The notes under the pieces: model-generated
Seen by the model: only the letters and a program-made list of their open reading frames with translations
What the model was told of the DNA's origin: nothing
Database searches by the model: none
Assembly: GCA_009767595.1 (NCBI GenBank)
Contig: VSDK01022257.1
Span: 1,016,330-1,080,329 of the forward strand
Length of the DNA stretch: 64,000 bases
Direction of reading: 5' to 3'
Origin: Symbiodinium kawagutii
Taxonomy: Eukaryota > Sar > Dinophyceae > Suessiales > Symbiodiniaceae
Shown here: positions 1 to 13,910 of the stretch, piece after piece
How positions within the stretch are numbered: position 1 is the stretch's first letter
Layout: each line of letters opens with the position of its first letter
Program-made: the position numbers and the translations under genes

Positions 1-86
<86 letters not shown>
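1..86. repeat. (GTA)n microsatellite
   Basis: Uninterrupted trinucleotide repeat of about 28 units, truncated by the window edge, followed by degenerate CAT-rich sequence to about 140. Simple-sequence DNA of the host. Confidence 0.95.
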
Positions 87-235
87 CATCATTATTTTCA
101 TCATGTCATTACTTTCATCATGTCATTCATGACATCAAAGAATGCATCAGCGAAGGGCACAAGCACCTCAACCCCTTAGCATTTAGCTGTGCTATGGCAG
201 AAAAATTTTCAAGGGCGCACATCACTCTTAGCTAG

Positions 236-391
236 AAGGGTGAGTTCTATGACCACCGAATCCCGGGTCCTGCAGCGATACTTGGGGGAATTCCTCCCAG
301 ACCTGAGTTCCCCCACCTCCTCGAAGTCGCTGCCGCAGCGGCTGCTAAAGGCTTTGTCTTGGCGTGGAGGGGGTTGGATCTGGCTGTGGAA
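236..391 (+). CDS. Candidate host exon, proline/alanine-rich
   Basis: One frame is open from a possible AG acceptor (CTAG at 232-235) to a possible GT donor at about 392. It reads GEFYDHRIPGPAAILGGIPP, then a stretch with six consecutive alanines and a WRGLDL motif. The composition is much more GC-rich than the flanks, as expected for an exon in AT-rich introns. An in-frame TAG lies just upstream and TAA just downstream of the proposed borders, so it is an internal exon or nothing. I recognise no family. Confidence 0.35.
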
Positions 392-1030
392 GGTTAATCT
401 AGGTTATATGATGATAATCATAGTTTCACATCACAACATGTGCCATCACTTGCGAATCAAGCCAAATCCACGAATGGTGGTTTCTGGGCTCGGGACTGAA
501 AATCTTGAAAGATTGAAACTTATTGATCTCCAAGAATCTCTACGTATATATCCATCGATCTATTTTTTGCATCTTTTTATCCATCTAAGAATTCTTTGTT
601 CCTCACGATCCATGTTTTCAGTCGTTAACAATTTTATCGGACGATAGCCTCTGTCTCTTTTCTCCCCTATCCTGTCCCAACGCCAGGGGGAAGAGTAGGG
701 CACGATGAAATGCATTAACTAAGGTGAGAATAGAGTAGGGCAAGGTTAGAATGAAATGTTTTAGGGTGAAAAACCGGTTTTGGGGCTAAAAAGAAGCTTT
801 TTGAGCCTTGAATAAAAATGAGGTTAAAACATGTTTTTGGATGTTGAAAAAACATTTACCAGGTGGCTTTCTGCTGCTTACCCTCTGGTAATCAGTTGCC
901 TGACAATTCAAAAACCTTTCTTGGAAGATGATTTGATTGTTGGAAGTTATACCTTTTGATTGCTGTGTTTGATTACCGGATGGTAGATCCAAACCCAGTT
1001 GATTTTTAAACAAATCCACCTTGAGGATAT

Positions 1031-1285
1031 TCATTCTTCATCGGCAATGGACTTGAAATCCAAGTCTACTGTCAGTCGCACTTCTGACCGAGGACAGGTG
1101 TCCAGCGTGTCGCGAAGCGGAAGGGCCCGCAGCGCAAGCATACCAGCAGCAATGGGACATTGGTAAACTGTTGATCTGCTGTCCAAGGACACGGCGCCGC
1201 GCGGCAGCGCGTCGACGAGGGGCCTAGGGGCCCAGTTCTGGGGATCCTGAGTTGGCCCGAGGCAACTCGCTTTGTCTGCAATCAT
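1031..1285. other. GC-rich coding-like island, strand unclear
   Basis: A sharply GC-rich block. On the plus strand ATG at 1047 opens a Ser/Arg-rich frame interrupted by one in-frame TAA at 1164 and then open to TGA at 1248. On the minus strand the whole block is open for 84 codons. A TGGTAA at 1161 could be an exon end with a GT donor. Either one or two host exons or a decayed coding fragment. No family is recognisable and I do not choose a strand. Confidence 0.3.
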
Positions 1286-2589
1286 CGGGTAGTGTTACGC
1301 AACTGGTTCGTGGTGAGAATGCCACATGTTTTTTGCACGTTCCATCCGTTCCGTGGGATAGTCCTGCAGTTTGACGAGCAGGTTGACTTGGGGGATCATT
1401 GAGTCCACCAACTATTTTGCCATATCAGTTCTGCCATATCTTTTCAAAGTGGTTTATGATCTGCAGCCAATGGTTGACTCATGACCAGTACCTTAATCCC
1501 CCAAAACTATTCGCAAGGCATTTTGTATCTCTGTATTTGTTGTTTCAATACATGTTGGTTCCGACAAATATCAGGTGGATATTTGGTCTCACTTAACGCA
1601 TAACATAATATCGAAGATGCATATGTGGTTCAATAGCAGAATGCTAAACTGATTTCTAGTTGTTCATATTGTTTTGGGTTTTACAGGCGTCAGGTTTGAT
1701 GATACATTGCTGCGGGTTACCAGGTATCATGAAAATTGGATAGGTGAGCATCCCAATACGCCGACTATTCGTTCACGTTGGGGATGTTAGGGAACCAGGG
1801 TGGCCTGGCCCGGGTGGGGTCATGGCTCACAAGTGTCATCCCCAAATAACAGTCGGTTCCCCATGAAATGACCGATGATGTGGTTTGTTTGCTACACCCG
1901 TTTTTACCATACATATAAAGTTTTGCCTTTAACATGATAATCGTTTACAAATGTGTATATTGGTAAGATTATGTCCTTAATGATCAGGCCAATAAACAAG
2001 TTGTTATGGATTTTTGGATGGAATGTTTGCAAGATGAATATTGAATACTGTCACGCATGAACACTAAACAGGGTCCCATCATCATTCATTCATCAAGAAT
2101 GGTATGTGGCCGTGGTTCCAAATTATTGGTCGCCACAAATCGATGGTGTCCTAAATCAGATAAAGGCAACCGATTGCGTTGGTTGTTTGGTACCTAGTTT
2201 TCCAGTCATAGTCATTTGGTAGATCATTGTTACACCAATCCATTTGAACTACATGGTAAAATTGTTTTTTGACTGTGCGCAATCATGACCAATTTCCCGC
2301 CGGTCCCGTTAGGCTCTTGGCATCGAACCATGGGGATTCGCACATAACCACTAAAAACAGAACCTTTGCGATGTTTTTTGGCCATCTTTCTGTACTGAAA
2401 ATCATTGATTCAAGATAGATCATTTTACAAATCATGAGCTTCACGTGGTCATTGACTATTGACAATTCTTACCTTTGAGCCTTAATGTTAACCTGGTAAT
2501 AGTAAACCCCTTTCCCCCCTCTTCAAATCCACCTAAATAAACTTACATACGATTATTTAGGGGGATCCGATTGTTTTAAATTGACGAAT

Positions 2590-3140
2590 CAGAAATCCAA
2601 GTGGCAGGAAATCCAGAAAAGATGTTGGTATTGCTTAATGAATTGGCTGATTGTTAAAGAAAAATAAAACCAGAACTCTTCAACATGTGGATCAAGAATT
2701 TAGTATTGCTAAATGAATTGCCTAATTGTTCACGATAATTCAATCCAGACATCATCCAACATCTGGATCATGAGTTTAGCATTGCTAAACGCCTTGTGCC
2801 CAATTGTTCAAAATAATTAAAACCAGAAATCATCCAACATTTGGATCATCAGCTTAGTATTGCTCAATGAATTGCCGAAATTTTCAAGATAATTAAAACC
2901 GGAAATCATCCAACATCTGGATCATGAGTTTAGCATTGCTAAATGAACGACCTAATTGTTCAAGATAATTTGAAAAATTACAGACCATCAGGTACAGATA
3001 TTTTATTTAGGAAGTTAAAACAAACATTTTATTTAGAGGGTCTCAGGTTTGAGGTTTGGGAACTTTTTCAGTCATCCAGCATTTGGATCATGAGTTTGAT
3101 ATTGGTAAATGAATTGCCTAATTGTTAAATATAATTTGAA
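2590..3140. repeat. Diverged tandem repeat, period about 76-78 bp
   Basis: The phrase TAGTATTGCTAAATGAATTG recurs in variant form at about 2625, 2701, 2777, 2855 and 2931, and again near 3097. Between copies are AATCATCCAACATCTGGATC variants. Copies differ by substitutions and small indels, and about 80 bp of unrelated sequence interrupts the array near 2985-3065. An old minisatellite. Confidence 0.8.
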
Positions 3141-3835
3141 AAAAGTAGGACAAATTTCAAATTTGTTCTTACCAAATTTGGTAACCCCAAAATTTGGGGC
3201 GTACTTTATTTAGGGGGGTTAATTATTGCAAACCGCGGTTGGGCGTACTTTATTGCGAGGAGGGTTCTTAATACTAGGTTGACATTAGAGAATGTGGGGG
3301 CAAGTGTCAGTTGCTTCTCTCTATTTCCATCACTAGATTCGATGAAATAGGTTTGATGGAATCCATTCCCGAATAGAGCTGGTTTGTGCTATTGTCATTG
3401 ATATGTGCGATGAAACTGTGCGGTGATAAAGGTGTACCGCCGTTTGCGCATGTTCCAAAATGTTTTCATCAGTCTACAAATGAGTGATGCACATGAACAT
3501 ACTAATGCATGGTTTACAACATGTGTATTTACATATACATACTTTTACATATATATACATAATAACTTATCTATTTGTTTTTAAAATATTGTATACATAT
3601 ATACATTCGCAAATGTATACGGGTATGCAACTTTTTTAATATACGGAGGTACGGATTAGTTATTGCCAACATACCGGTGTTGGTACAGTGATGTTTTTAA
3701 TCCTATTTTTTCTCAGGCACACAATCCACATGAGCCACCAAAATAGTTGGTTCATTTATTGCTACATTGAATTATCGTAATTTTTGGTGGGTTTTAGAAA
3801 TCTATAGCAAGGATCCCTATTGACCAATCGTGGCC

Positions 3836-3952
3836 TGCAGGAAGTGTGGTGAGGCCTTTGCATTGAAGGAAAAGCAGCAGCGGTTACCGAAGCATTTGGA
3901 AGAGTGCTTTGACCGTGACTGGGTTGAAATGGTGCTTGCTACTTATTGGTAG
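3836..3952 (+). CDS. Candidate terminal exon, C2HC zinc finger
   Basis: The frame reads CRKCGEAFALKEKQQ and continues to a His and a Cys (pattern C-x2-C...H-x4-C), then a short tail ending ATYW and TAG. The spacing fits a TRAF/C2HC-type zinc finger. A CAG at 3838-3840 could be the splice acceptor, in which case the first Cys codon is split or belongs to the previous exon. It resembles in style the zinc-finger exon at 6489. Probably the last exon of a host zinc-finger gene; the upstream exons were not identified. Confidence 0.45.
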   Translation, partial: CRKCGEAFALKEKQQRLPKHLEECFDRDWVEMVLATYW

Positions 3953-6488
3953 AAGCAGTATAGCTCCCCAGATTCACAGTATATCCATAGTTCTTTTAAT
4001 CATGAGCAAAATGAATGGAGTCCCGAATGAAGGGTAAATCGACAAATGTATATTTTGTTTAATGCATATATCACACATATACGGCAAATGTTTAATGTTC
4101 GCCCGGCACTGCAAGGGACTCACGAGCAACATCATAATCTTCATCATTGAACATGGAAACCAGAAGGGGTTGCGAATTTGATGTCATGTCAAACATCATA
4201 GTTCATTGAACGTGGAAGCCAGACGAAGTGGTGGATTGGATGTCATGTCGAATATCCTCATAGTTATATTGAACATGAAAGCCAGAGGGGGTGGTGGATT
4301 TCATGTTGTGCCCAACATTGTCAGAGTTACATTGAACATGGAAGGCAGAGCATGTGCAACATGACATATGGCATTTGTTTGTGACATTCAGCCATCTTGG
4401 TGCGCCAGCAACATGTGACATGGAACATTTTGGCACATGTACAACATGATATGTGATTCTTTTCCGTAACATGTAGTAACTTGGCAAGTGCACAACCTCA
4501 TATTTGTCACGTGTTTGTAAAATGTAACATGTTGGTACTTGGGTGTTTGGGCGAACGTTAGGCATTGGGCGCATATATGCTCATCCTGCAGTAGATAGAA
4601 TTTAAGATTGGACCATCCCCAACGGGAAAATGATCTATAAGTTGAAATGTTTGGAAATTCTATCTATACCTGTAAGCAAACATTCACGGAACTTGGAAAT
4701 GAAATTTGAGAGTGTCTCAAGCCATGATCAACCTCCACAAATGATGTTTTTTCATTAACTATAATCTAAATATATGCAATCTTTACGATTTCACTGGCAA
4801 AAATCATCATTTCCAAAAATGTTAGTTGAGTCTAGTTGGGGATGGCAGTTCCAGCAGCCATGATGCATATAGTATTGGTCCGGTATGGCCAACGGCTGCA
4901 CCCAGTTTGCGATTTCATACAGGGGCAAAACGATTGAACAAATCTATACGCCAACACTGTCGCATCAGAAAATGGCGTGACGTGTCAGCAGTAAGGATTT
5001 GGAATTGATGAACTTGGTGGTTTGAAGGCTTGGTTTTCTACCATATGTACAATATAACTGCTCAAATTCCAAGCGCCCAAAATCAATTGCAAATCCTTCA
5101 GTGCTCGTGTCAAAATGCACTTTTAGCATGTTTTGCCGGCAGAGGCCAAAACTGCACTCCAAACGGACGCGTGTCAAAACACTTAGAAGCGCAGAGGAAA
5201 CCAAGACCATACAAAAAGACAGACACACCACCCAAGCCTCTATGAGAGACAAAAAAGGCCATGTGAAGAGGGGCATCCGCAGACAAGCTGACCACGGAGA
5301 CAAACTACACGCAAGAGACAACTCCAGTGAGGAAAAAATGAATGGTAAGCAAAGCAGCAATTGAGGAGGCAAGCGTCAGACAATAACTAATCGTTTCTGA
5401 AGAGTCCCTGAGCAGGGAGATAAGCACAAGCAAGAGACAAGAAGGCCAGGAACATCCCAAACCTGGAAGAATTTAGGGTTGAATTTAGGGTGTTACCATC
5501 CAACATATTGGTGAAATACCCTACTTAAACATGGTGACGGCGCCCGATAGAGGCCGTGTGTTCGTAGACGTTTTCAGGAAAGTGCAAATCATGAGATTGT
5601 CAAAAACGTGTTTTTGTTACATTATTGCATGGATTCTGTGTAGAAACAATCATGCAAACACGTAGGACTGTCGCTCCATGTGATGCGTTGTTGACAACCT
5701 TTACAGCACTTTCACACTGTTTTGTCCTCTTTCTTTCGCCTGGTCAAAGTTTCTGGGAACAAAGTTTCACCCCACCCCATCGTCCCCAAGACGTCAACAT
5801 CCTCCACGAAGCCTCCACAGCCTGAACGTAACATGAACATCCCACGCAAGTACAAACGAACGTTAACATGCTCCACCCCGCCCCACCCCACCCCACCCCA
5901 TCGTCCACACAGAGAGCACGACGTAGCACCTGAAACTGTGTACGAACGCACGGCCTCCATTAGGCGCGGCCACCTTAAACATGATGGTTTGATCGTTGCT
6001 CCTGGTACGATCAACTATGTTTATCCATTGGGATTCCCATTGATGCTGATGAATAGTGGCTAACAGATTATGATTACTCCATACCTGACCTATATTTGCT
6101 GTGAGCAGGGGTGATACAGCGTATTTTCCCAAACCGGTTAATCCACTATAGTTGTAGGATTTTTTTTGGAGACTTCTTTAGCAAATCCAAGATAGCCATG
6201 TTTGAGCCATACCCAATTGTTAGTAAGAAGTAATAAGCAGATAGGTGATATAGCATTGCTAATGGTTCAGAGTTGTTGCAATGTTTACCAACTACACATG
6301 ATAGATCCATAATGATACCCCCACCATTTTGTGATAGTGAACACCATGCAACTGATTGTTTTTATTATGGGGTTGGTTCATTACTATGGATCTATCATCA
6401 AGTATAAAGTATATAATTATATAATCAGTAAACTCATATATTTACACCAGCAAATTGCACACCCAACGCCATTGTTCAGCGGAAAAAC
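3953..6488. other. Host non-coding DNA
   Basis: No supportable gene. It contains a degenerate tandem repeat at 4140-4350, a GC-richer block at 5100-5350 with overlapping open frames on both strands (no family seen), and C-rich CCCCACCCCA runs at 5755-5900 that produce spurious open frames. Confidence 0.6.
4140..4350. repeat. Short tandem repeat, period about 62 bp
   Basis: ATTGAACATGGAAGCCAG variants occur at about 4144, 4204, 4268 and 4331, each followed by a GGTGG...TTGATGTCATGT-like segment. About 3.5 copies are recognisable. Confidence 0.65.
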
Positions 6489-6690
6489 ATGGCTTTTGCT
6501 CCAGGTCAGGAGGCTTGTCCACACTGTGGACTGCAAATGGCTGCAGATTTCTTGTCCCAACATCAAGAAGAATGTGACGCCCGACCTGTGTGCGAAATCT
6601 GTGGCCTGAAGGTTTCTTCCATGGAAGAGCACATGGAAAATGCAGCCAAGGAGCATGTGGCAGCTTTGATCAGAGACCTGGCCTTGGCAG
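6489..6690 (+). CDS. Candidate host exon with two zinc fingers
   Basis: Open from ATG 6489. The first finger is C-x2-C-x11-H-x4-C (starting CPHCGLQMA) and the second is C-x2-C...H...H (starting CEICGLKVSS, ending near AAKEH). This is the arrangement of TRAF-type/C2HC fingers. The coding character fades after an ALIRDLALAV segment, so the exon probably ends near 6690. A CAG at 6506-6508 could be an acceptor instead of the ATG being the start. The coiled-coil exon near 8400 begins with a similar LALAV string and could be the next exon; this is inference. Confidence 0.5.
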
Positions 6691-8230
6691 TTTCTCTTGG
6701 CTTTTGGGGGTGTGAATCAAGTTGGGTATGTGGCTATGGGTCAATATTAATGAACCAACTAATGGGGAATAATAGGGAAACAATGGCTAATAGTGGGGGA
6801 ACCAGGGGTACAGGGTTTTGACCCACAGCCATGTAGGTATGTCAAGAAACTATGCAGGACTCATGGCAGACGAATAAGACTAAACCACCCCGGGCCGCCA
6901 TGATGGATTGATGGCGCTGGATCTGTTCATTCAGAGTGACGATTTTAGGCGTGCCTCCGGTTCCGTGGTTCCTGAGATTGTGACTATCCATGTGGTAGAT
7001 ATCCCAGATGATTCCCAGCAGCATGCTGATGACTACTGGCTGACTCATGATGATTAATGACAAATGATGATTAAAAAAAAACATCCCCAAGTTAAGATGC
7101 AAAAAAAGATCAAATTCCCACATTCAAATGATGAAACATTTGCGAAAGGCTTCGATGGCTATGACTGGGGGCTACTTTTTTATGACAATGATGATTCATG
7201 TTGAGCCATATCCACGTTTCAGCCATACGCTGGAATTGCTGGCTGCAGGGGCGATTTGGCGATTCGTGATGCTAGCTGAGTTTTTTTTTCTGCAGCAAAT
7301 CCAAGTCATACTGTTGATGGACGAAATCCTGCACCACTTGGGATGCATGAAACCCTATAAATTCTGGTACAAACCCTATATCAACTGGTGCGGGATTTGT
7401 CCATCCACAGTAGTATAAGGCTCTCATGGTTTGATGAATGACTGATTATAATCGATGGTTAGTCATGATGTTTTGTCATTGTAGTATGGTGTAGACATCC
7501 GCAGTGATAGATAGAAAACTGCAGGTATTGTGTTTTCTACTGTGACTGCGGATGACTGTATAATGGTATGATGGGTATGGATAAATACCATTTATCACCA
7601 AATTGAACAGGTCACCATCCCAGTAAAGACCAGTCTCTTCATTTTGGGCATGTACACCAGGGGTACAGGATTTTGGCGTAAAGCTATATCAAGTACTGCA
7701 AAAAACTTTCCATCAACAACGAACCAGCCTGGTGACTACATTTGTGTGCGTTTTTTTTTTGGCTTCCCAATCACACATGTTTATCAAGCATGTTTGCCAC
7801 TACCAGGTCATTCCGTCTGAAAGCAACAATTATGATTAAACTGCTAGAAAAATGAACATTCATTGTTTTTGTCATTGAGTAACTTGGCCCAGTAAGAATT
7901 GGAATAGAAACTATGAGCTATCAGAATACGTACTGTACTATATATACCAGGAATATAATTACATATATCACTAGATATACCAGGAATATTTGCTCAGTCG
8001 GCTTCCAACCACCGAGTTCATCCTGCGCCAGCAAATCCTTACATGCTGATCAATCTGCATTGCAACCGGGTCCCGGAGCAGCTTTATTTTGCTCCAATTG
8101 GCGAGTTGGATCCTATGGGTCCGTCCGTGCCAGGATCCGTCCCTAGTAATGAGCCCGGGTTCCCGTATCAACTGTGGCTTGATCGCCTGGTATCTTCATG
8201 GCGGCTGACCCAATTCGCCACATATCATCA

Positions 8231-8261
<31 letters not shown>

Positions 8262-8399
8262 GACCGTGTTTACCATTATATACCACTATTTATACACTAT
8301 GTATACCATTATATTGACCATGTACAACATGCATACCATCAATGGATACCCTTGCTATACTATTGATATCCCATTGATATTTCACCATTTATATACTTT
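6691..8399. other. Host intron-like DNA
   Basis: Mostly AT-rich. One GC-richer block at 8043-8200 is open on the plus strand and reads like protein (a QLYFAPIGELDPMGP segment), possibly another exon. An ATAT microsatellite lies at 8229-8252. Nothing else is supportable. Confidence 0.45.
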
Positions 8400-8496
8400 G
8401 GCCCTCGCCGTGCTCCAAGGCGAAAATCTTGAATTAAAAGCAGAGGTCAAGGAACTGCAGGAGGAGCTCAAACGCCGCGAAGCGGGCGAAGCTTGA
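8400..8496 (+). CDS. Candidate terminal exon, coiled coil
   Basis: The frame has the heptad-like segment GENLELKAEVKELQEELKRR and stops with TGA at 8494. The charged, Leu/Glu/Lys-rich pattern predicts a coiled coil. The acceptor is uncertain (CCAAG at about 8414-8418, or one further upstream). It lies about 1.7 kb after the zinc-finger exon on the same strand. A zinc finger plus coiled coil in one product is common for TRAF-like proteins, so they may be one gene. Confidence 0.45.
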
Positions 8497-9310
8497 GCTG
8501 CAGGTCGGGCTGATGGGCCCGGGCCGTCCTCATGGTGATGGTCGCTGATGTGCGGTGTGCTGCACCTGACGGTTACAGTTGGTAAATAGTTCATGGAAAT
8601 GCTGCATTCTGGTGAACAAGGGTATACGGATTGTTGATGATGATTTGGTGATACATGTGGTGCCCCCAAACGATAGCTAACTTGGTTTATAACTGCAATA
8701 ACTATGGTTTATAGTATTTATAACCATAGTAGTTGGACTTTATAAACAAACTTATAACATGGGGGCCCCATCTTGTACCTGAGTATGTTTGGTTTCCCCT
8801 CAAACTGACCTGGAGCCGTGGAAGATCCCAAGAACGGGAAATCATGCGGCCGATGTTCCACTTCACCAGAGGGTTCTCTGGTAACCATGAACCAACAATA
8901 GTTTATCAACAATCTCATGACACACAAAATCTACCACTCACCATGAACCAACTGGTGTAGGATTTTGTATATCAACAATAGTTGAGCGAGTGTTTGTACA
9001 CAATAATTACGTAGGCCAACCGGCTGGTTGGATACTTTAATCCTTTGTTTTTTTTGCCATTAAATGATAACAACCCAACCAGCCAAAGAAATACTTTTTT
9101 TGGAATGCATCCAAGGTTGGCAATGAATACGCTGATGTTTGTTTTGATCAGAATTGATGTTCAGGCCAATGTGCTGATGGTTGCTGGTAAGTCTGTTTAC
9201 GTTTCAACACTTATTTCTGAATTGTGAAAGGTAGAGCATTCATGATTGATTGGTGGTTAGGTTGATGGTGTTGCTGACTACTTGTTATTCTGTGGTTAAT
9301 TACCCACGGG

Positions 9311-9384
9311 CTCCATGTATGGTATATATGCTATCATTTGGGGTATACTGGTGGTAAATGTTAGCACATATGGCATACATGGAG
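9311..9384. repeat. Foldback repeat, MITE-like, copy 1
   Basis: The arm CTCCATGTATGGTATATATG is inverted at the far end as CATATGGCATACATGGAG with few mismatches, around a roughly 28-bp centre. Related to the copies at 13911 and 14767 but more diverged at its ends. Confidence 0.65.
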
Positions 9385-12300
9385 CATATTGGTTAGGGAT
9401 TTATGACTATCAATTATTCAACCAAATCCAAGATTGTTGACTTATGAATGTTCAATGAGTGCCGATGAAAGATGCGTTTTCTTGTTGATTAGCGATTCAT
9501 TATGTTTTATTTGTGGTCATTACCGGCTACACTGGCCACATTCAGATCGTTTCAAAGGGATCATTTTGATGGTTGATATTGGTTGATTGATGGATGATAC
9601 TGATTTATGATCGAGAACCCATTGTTGGTGACTATTCAAATATACTAGCGTTGACATTCATGTTTGTGAAGGGTAGCTCATTGTTATGAACTGTCTATCA
9701 CCTTATTTGTTTAACTTTCATTAATCATTGCTTCTCTCCAGGGTATCAGCAATCACTGGTCTTCGCGGTTGTTTACCCACGACAAAGAAACGTGATTCCG
9801 ATTGGAACGCATGGCTTGATTGGAGATCATCATCCAAATATTGATCAACATTTATAAGCAATTCTTGATCATTGCTAGTGATTTCGTTCAGCATCCAATG
9901 GTTAGTTTAGTCAATATTGTCAGAATCGTGTCAGTTTTATGCGGCTCGTTTGGCAATGCTATTGATTCCATTCTAAAGGATTTGCTGGCTTGATTGTGGG
10001 TGGCCGGAATTTGAGCAAATATATGGTAAATATGTAAATGTGGTATAAAATCAAGCCTTCCAACCACCCAGCTCATCATGCCGATCATAAATTCTTTGTT
10101 TCCCACAGAATCAAGCAGGAGCTGGTATATTTAATACTACATAACTGAGGTGCATATTCATGGTAATTGTAACAGTAAATAGAATCCATAATTTACTATG
10201 GTTACTTGCATTGTAACTATGGTTCCCATAGTTTGCTATCTTTGGTATACCATGTAACTATGATTACTTACATTGATTCTCAGGGATTGATTCCATTGTT
10301 ACATGATCTACGGTTCTGTGGGTCCCGGCTGGTCGGGTAGTCCACAAGATCAATTCGGCGCGAGTTTGGGAGAGTCGTGCTGGTGCGATGAGCCACAAAA
10401 AGGGGGTCATACTACCAGGAGCCAGGCAGGAGCACCCAGTTCACCTTGAAAAAGATCGAGTTTTAACCATCCAACATATGGATTGTACCGTTAACCCTAC
10501 AAAAAAGATGGTTTAAACCGTGTTCCTTGTGGGACAGATTAGGAAAGTATGATATGAGATATGACAATCTATTTTGTTATCTACCCAGAAATTCCTAGTA
10601 AATTACAGTAACTAATTGCTCATATTTCATGACTATGGCAATCAACCCACAACCAAGGCTGGTCAGATTTACACCCCGAAACCGACCGGTCCCATGCAGC
10701 TTGATCAGAGCTCGTCACATCTCAGTGATCGTTGACCGAAGCCGAACAAAAATGATACCCGGATGATGAGCAATGGCCAGGACCACTGCTGGACGCTGGA
10801 CCTGTGGTTGGAATGATCAAATGGTAGTGGTTCAATATAATTTGGTTGGTGGTTTCAAACTCCGCTGAGCCGCTTGTGTGTTGCACTGGCGAAAAGGTGG
10901 CGAAAAGGTGGTTTCAACCCTTTTTGTATTTTCCCGAGTAGTTATTAACAATTGGTTGGTTGACTATTATTTTTCATTGGGGTTGAAACCACCAACCAGT
11001 AATCATCAACAAAATATGGTAGGTGAACGTTCCATATAATACTATTCTGCAACCATTTTTGGGATGTTCAGTAGGGGTACGGCAGTTTTGACCCACTGCC
11101 AGACCAGTTGATTGAAGTTCAACAACCACTGACTTGAAGTGGTGAAGTCAATGATAGATTGATACACACAATCAAAACTATTTAATTTGAAGAATTATTG
11201 GCTACATATTTGCGCATGTATATATTCACATGCTTGCCCAGATGATCCTTATTTTAGATGCATAACATGAACTGTTTGGGTCGAACCATGCAAAACAGAG
11301 CATCAGGGTCATGTGATTCCAGGTATTTATGAACATGATCTAAGGTATAATTGTTTGTAGGTGATAAACTCCCAATTTCGCACCATTCTTTGCCATTTTT
11401 CATCAGGTGGCTTGACCTATGAAGCGGTTTCAGCCTGAGCCAACAGGCTTTACAGCTGGAGTGCGGCTTCACTTCGGGGTACAACCGCAGGGCTATGGCG
11501 ATTGTGGATATCTCACTGCCAATGAGGTATATCATATGGACTGTTATTTTTTAACCATCCGGAAAAAGATAGACAAATCAAATCTCACAAAAATGATGAA
11601 CATTTACCTTTCTATCTGTTTCAGGATTACTATTATATATGTATGAAATATGGTGAGTTGGCTCAAGCCATGACTGGGTACCAGTTCCAACCCACACAAG
11701 GCTGGTCATATTTAATAGTGGAACATCATTTTTGGGGTAGCAATGATTTTGAGCCAACTTGCCGTATGGATATGTCCAGCTTCATGGTTGGTTAATGGCA
11801 TAGCTATTGCTGATGATGAACTAATCATGATTGTAAATCATCAATCATGATGATGGATACTTTCAGCAAGAGTTGGGTACCTACTAATGATATACCAAAC
11901 GTGATCATTTTAAGCGGTAAAGCCAGGTTTTGGGGGTACCCATTTTGTTAGTGGATCCACTTTGATCGCCAGTTACACCTGACAACCGCTCGCATGTGGA
12001 CACGTAACTGAGCCAGCAAAACCTTTATTTTGATAGGATATATAACTCATATTTTGCATGGTAAAACCTCTTTTGTTTCCAGGTTTTGGGCAAGCTGCTG
12101 GCGGAGGGTATATCACATCAATCAATCACATATCATTTCATGATATCTCAAGAAAAAACCAATGGATTTGGGACGTGAACAAAAGGGTACCAAGGTGGCG
12201 CAGGACTCATAGCCAAATGGCTCTTGATTATTATGAATAGCTACTAATGATGACAGGATGGGAAACAAATCTGATGCTTCATGGTTAGTACATCCCGCCA

Positions 12301-13910
12301 ATCAAACATAGCAACTGGAAATCCAATATTTGTTTCTTCAGCCATCCATTTTGGGACCGTGATGCTACAAATGTGGTCATCTTGTTGATTCTTGAAATAT
12401 CCATAGACGGGAAACCATTCGGTGCGTGTCAATTGCCGCTACAATTAAGGAAAATTGGGGACGTAAGCATCTGAGGTTGTAAACAACCAGGGGACCCACA
12501 TGTTCAGTTCCACAGCCATAGATGTACAGTGATTGGCGCTGAATTGTGAAATCAGACCGTTCTGCGGGTCGGAACATACCCCTGAGCACTGTTTTTGTTT
12601 TGCCTTGCTTCTCGCCAAGACAGACGCCAAAGGCCCTGCCGTAAGAGGAATCAAAGCAAGAAGAACCGATGGATGTGCAAAAAAGAGAATGGCTGATTTT
12701 CATGACCACGATCGACAGATGATCTATGGCCATCCTCAAAAAGATTCAGAAAAGGAGCAGATTCACCATGCACATATTTACCATACATATCTAGTAATCC
12801 CGAAAAAGATGCAGAAAAATCAATTCCCACTGATATGGTGAACAATGAATCGTTCTTATCTATGGATGGGGCTTGCTATATCAGTATTACTATTATGCTT
12901 ACTGGGTGAGTCTCCCACCTATGACGAGTTGCTATTATAGAATCAAAACATGCCGGAGCCATAAAAGTCCATCTTTGCTAATGGTTGGTTAATTGATAGG
13001 TTGGGTTTATTCTAAACAAATAACTGGCTGGTGGTTTCAAATTTTAAGCATGTTTATGTTCCGTCCTACCTCGGACAATCATCCAGTTTGACGAGCATAG
13101 TTTTGGGATGCTTGAAATCAACCGACCTAGATATTGCCATGTCTTAAGATCATTAACCCCCGAAAAGTGGATGGTTACCTACTAAATCTGATATTTTCTT
13201 GTGGTCCCAACGCCATGATAGCCCAGACTGGGGTAAATCTGGGGGAAATCGCGCAGCGCACCGTCTTAGTGAGGGCAGGACCTGTGGTCTCATCTGCACG
13301 GCACGAATTCTGTCCAATGGACATGGGTCAATACTAATTATCACCAAGACATGATAGGTGAAGGTCCCATGAAAACTCCCACGAAAACTATGCTGCAATG
13401 ATTTTTTGGGATGGTCACTATCTGCAAACTATCATTTTTTGGGTACGGGCTTTTGACCTATACCCAAATGGTTGGAGGACTTGAATGTGTGTGAACAGGT
13501 TTTTTCAATACTTTTGGGTGACAAAAACGACCAAAGTTGGGAGACGTGCCATAAAAGGAACAAACATCAAAAGTGTGCTTGAGACATATCAATCAAACTC
13601 ATCGCCATATTCAGCTTTGACGTCTGTGTCGAGTCGAGTCGAGTCGTAGATGCCCTGAAGGTACGAAGGGAGACGCTACGTTGGTCGACCAGTCGAGTCA
13701 GTCACCATGGATGTTCCAAGCCTAAAGCCATGATCATAGCGAACTGGTGTATTCCATGGGTACCCCAACTTTAATGGAAATACCCACTTGGGGATGGTCG
13801 TGTGGGTATGTCCATTAAGGGGCGAACCAAAAAATTCATCAAAATGATCATGTTTGCTCGGAAAACCAAGGGTGGCTCGGAGTGCCCCAACCTCAATGGA
13901 AATAGCCATA

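Larger units (their letters stand above)
393..3835. other. Host intergenic/intronic DNA
   Basis: AT-rich sequence without a convincing gene. It contains the coding-like island at 1031-1285 and the 77-bp satellite at 2590-3140, listed separately, and an ATAT-rich stretch at about 3520-3660. Confidence 0.6.

Noticed and set aside
11641-11680. Possible dinoflagellate spliced-leader sequence (GTTGGCTCAAGCC)
   Set aside because: Matches only part of the leader's 3' portion and lacks the preceding conserved bases; not accepted as evidence for the host lineage.
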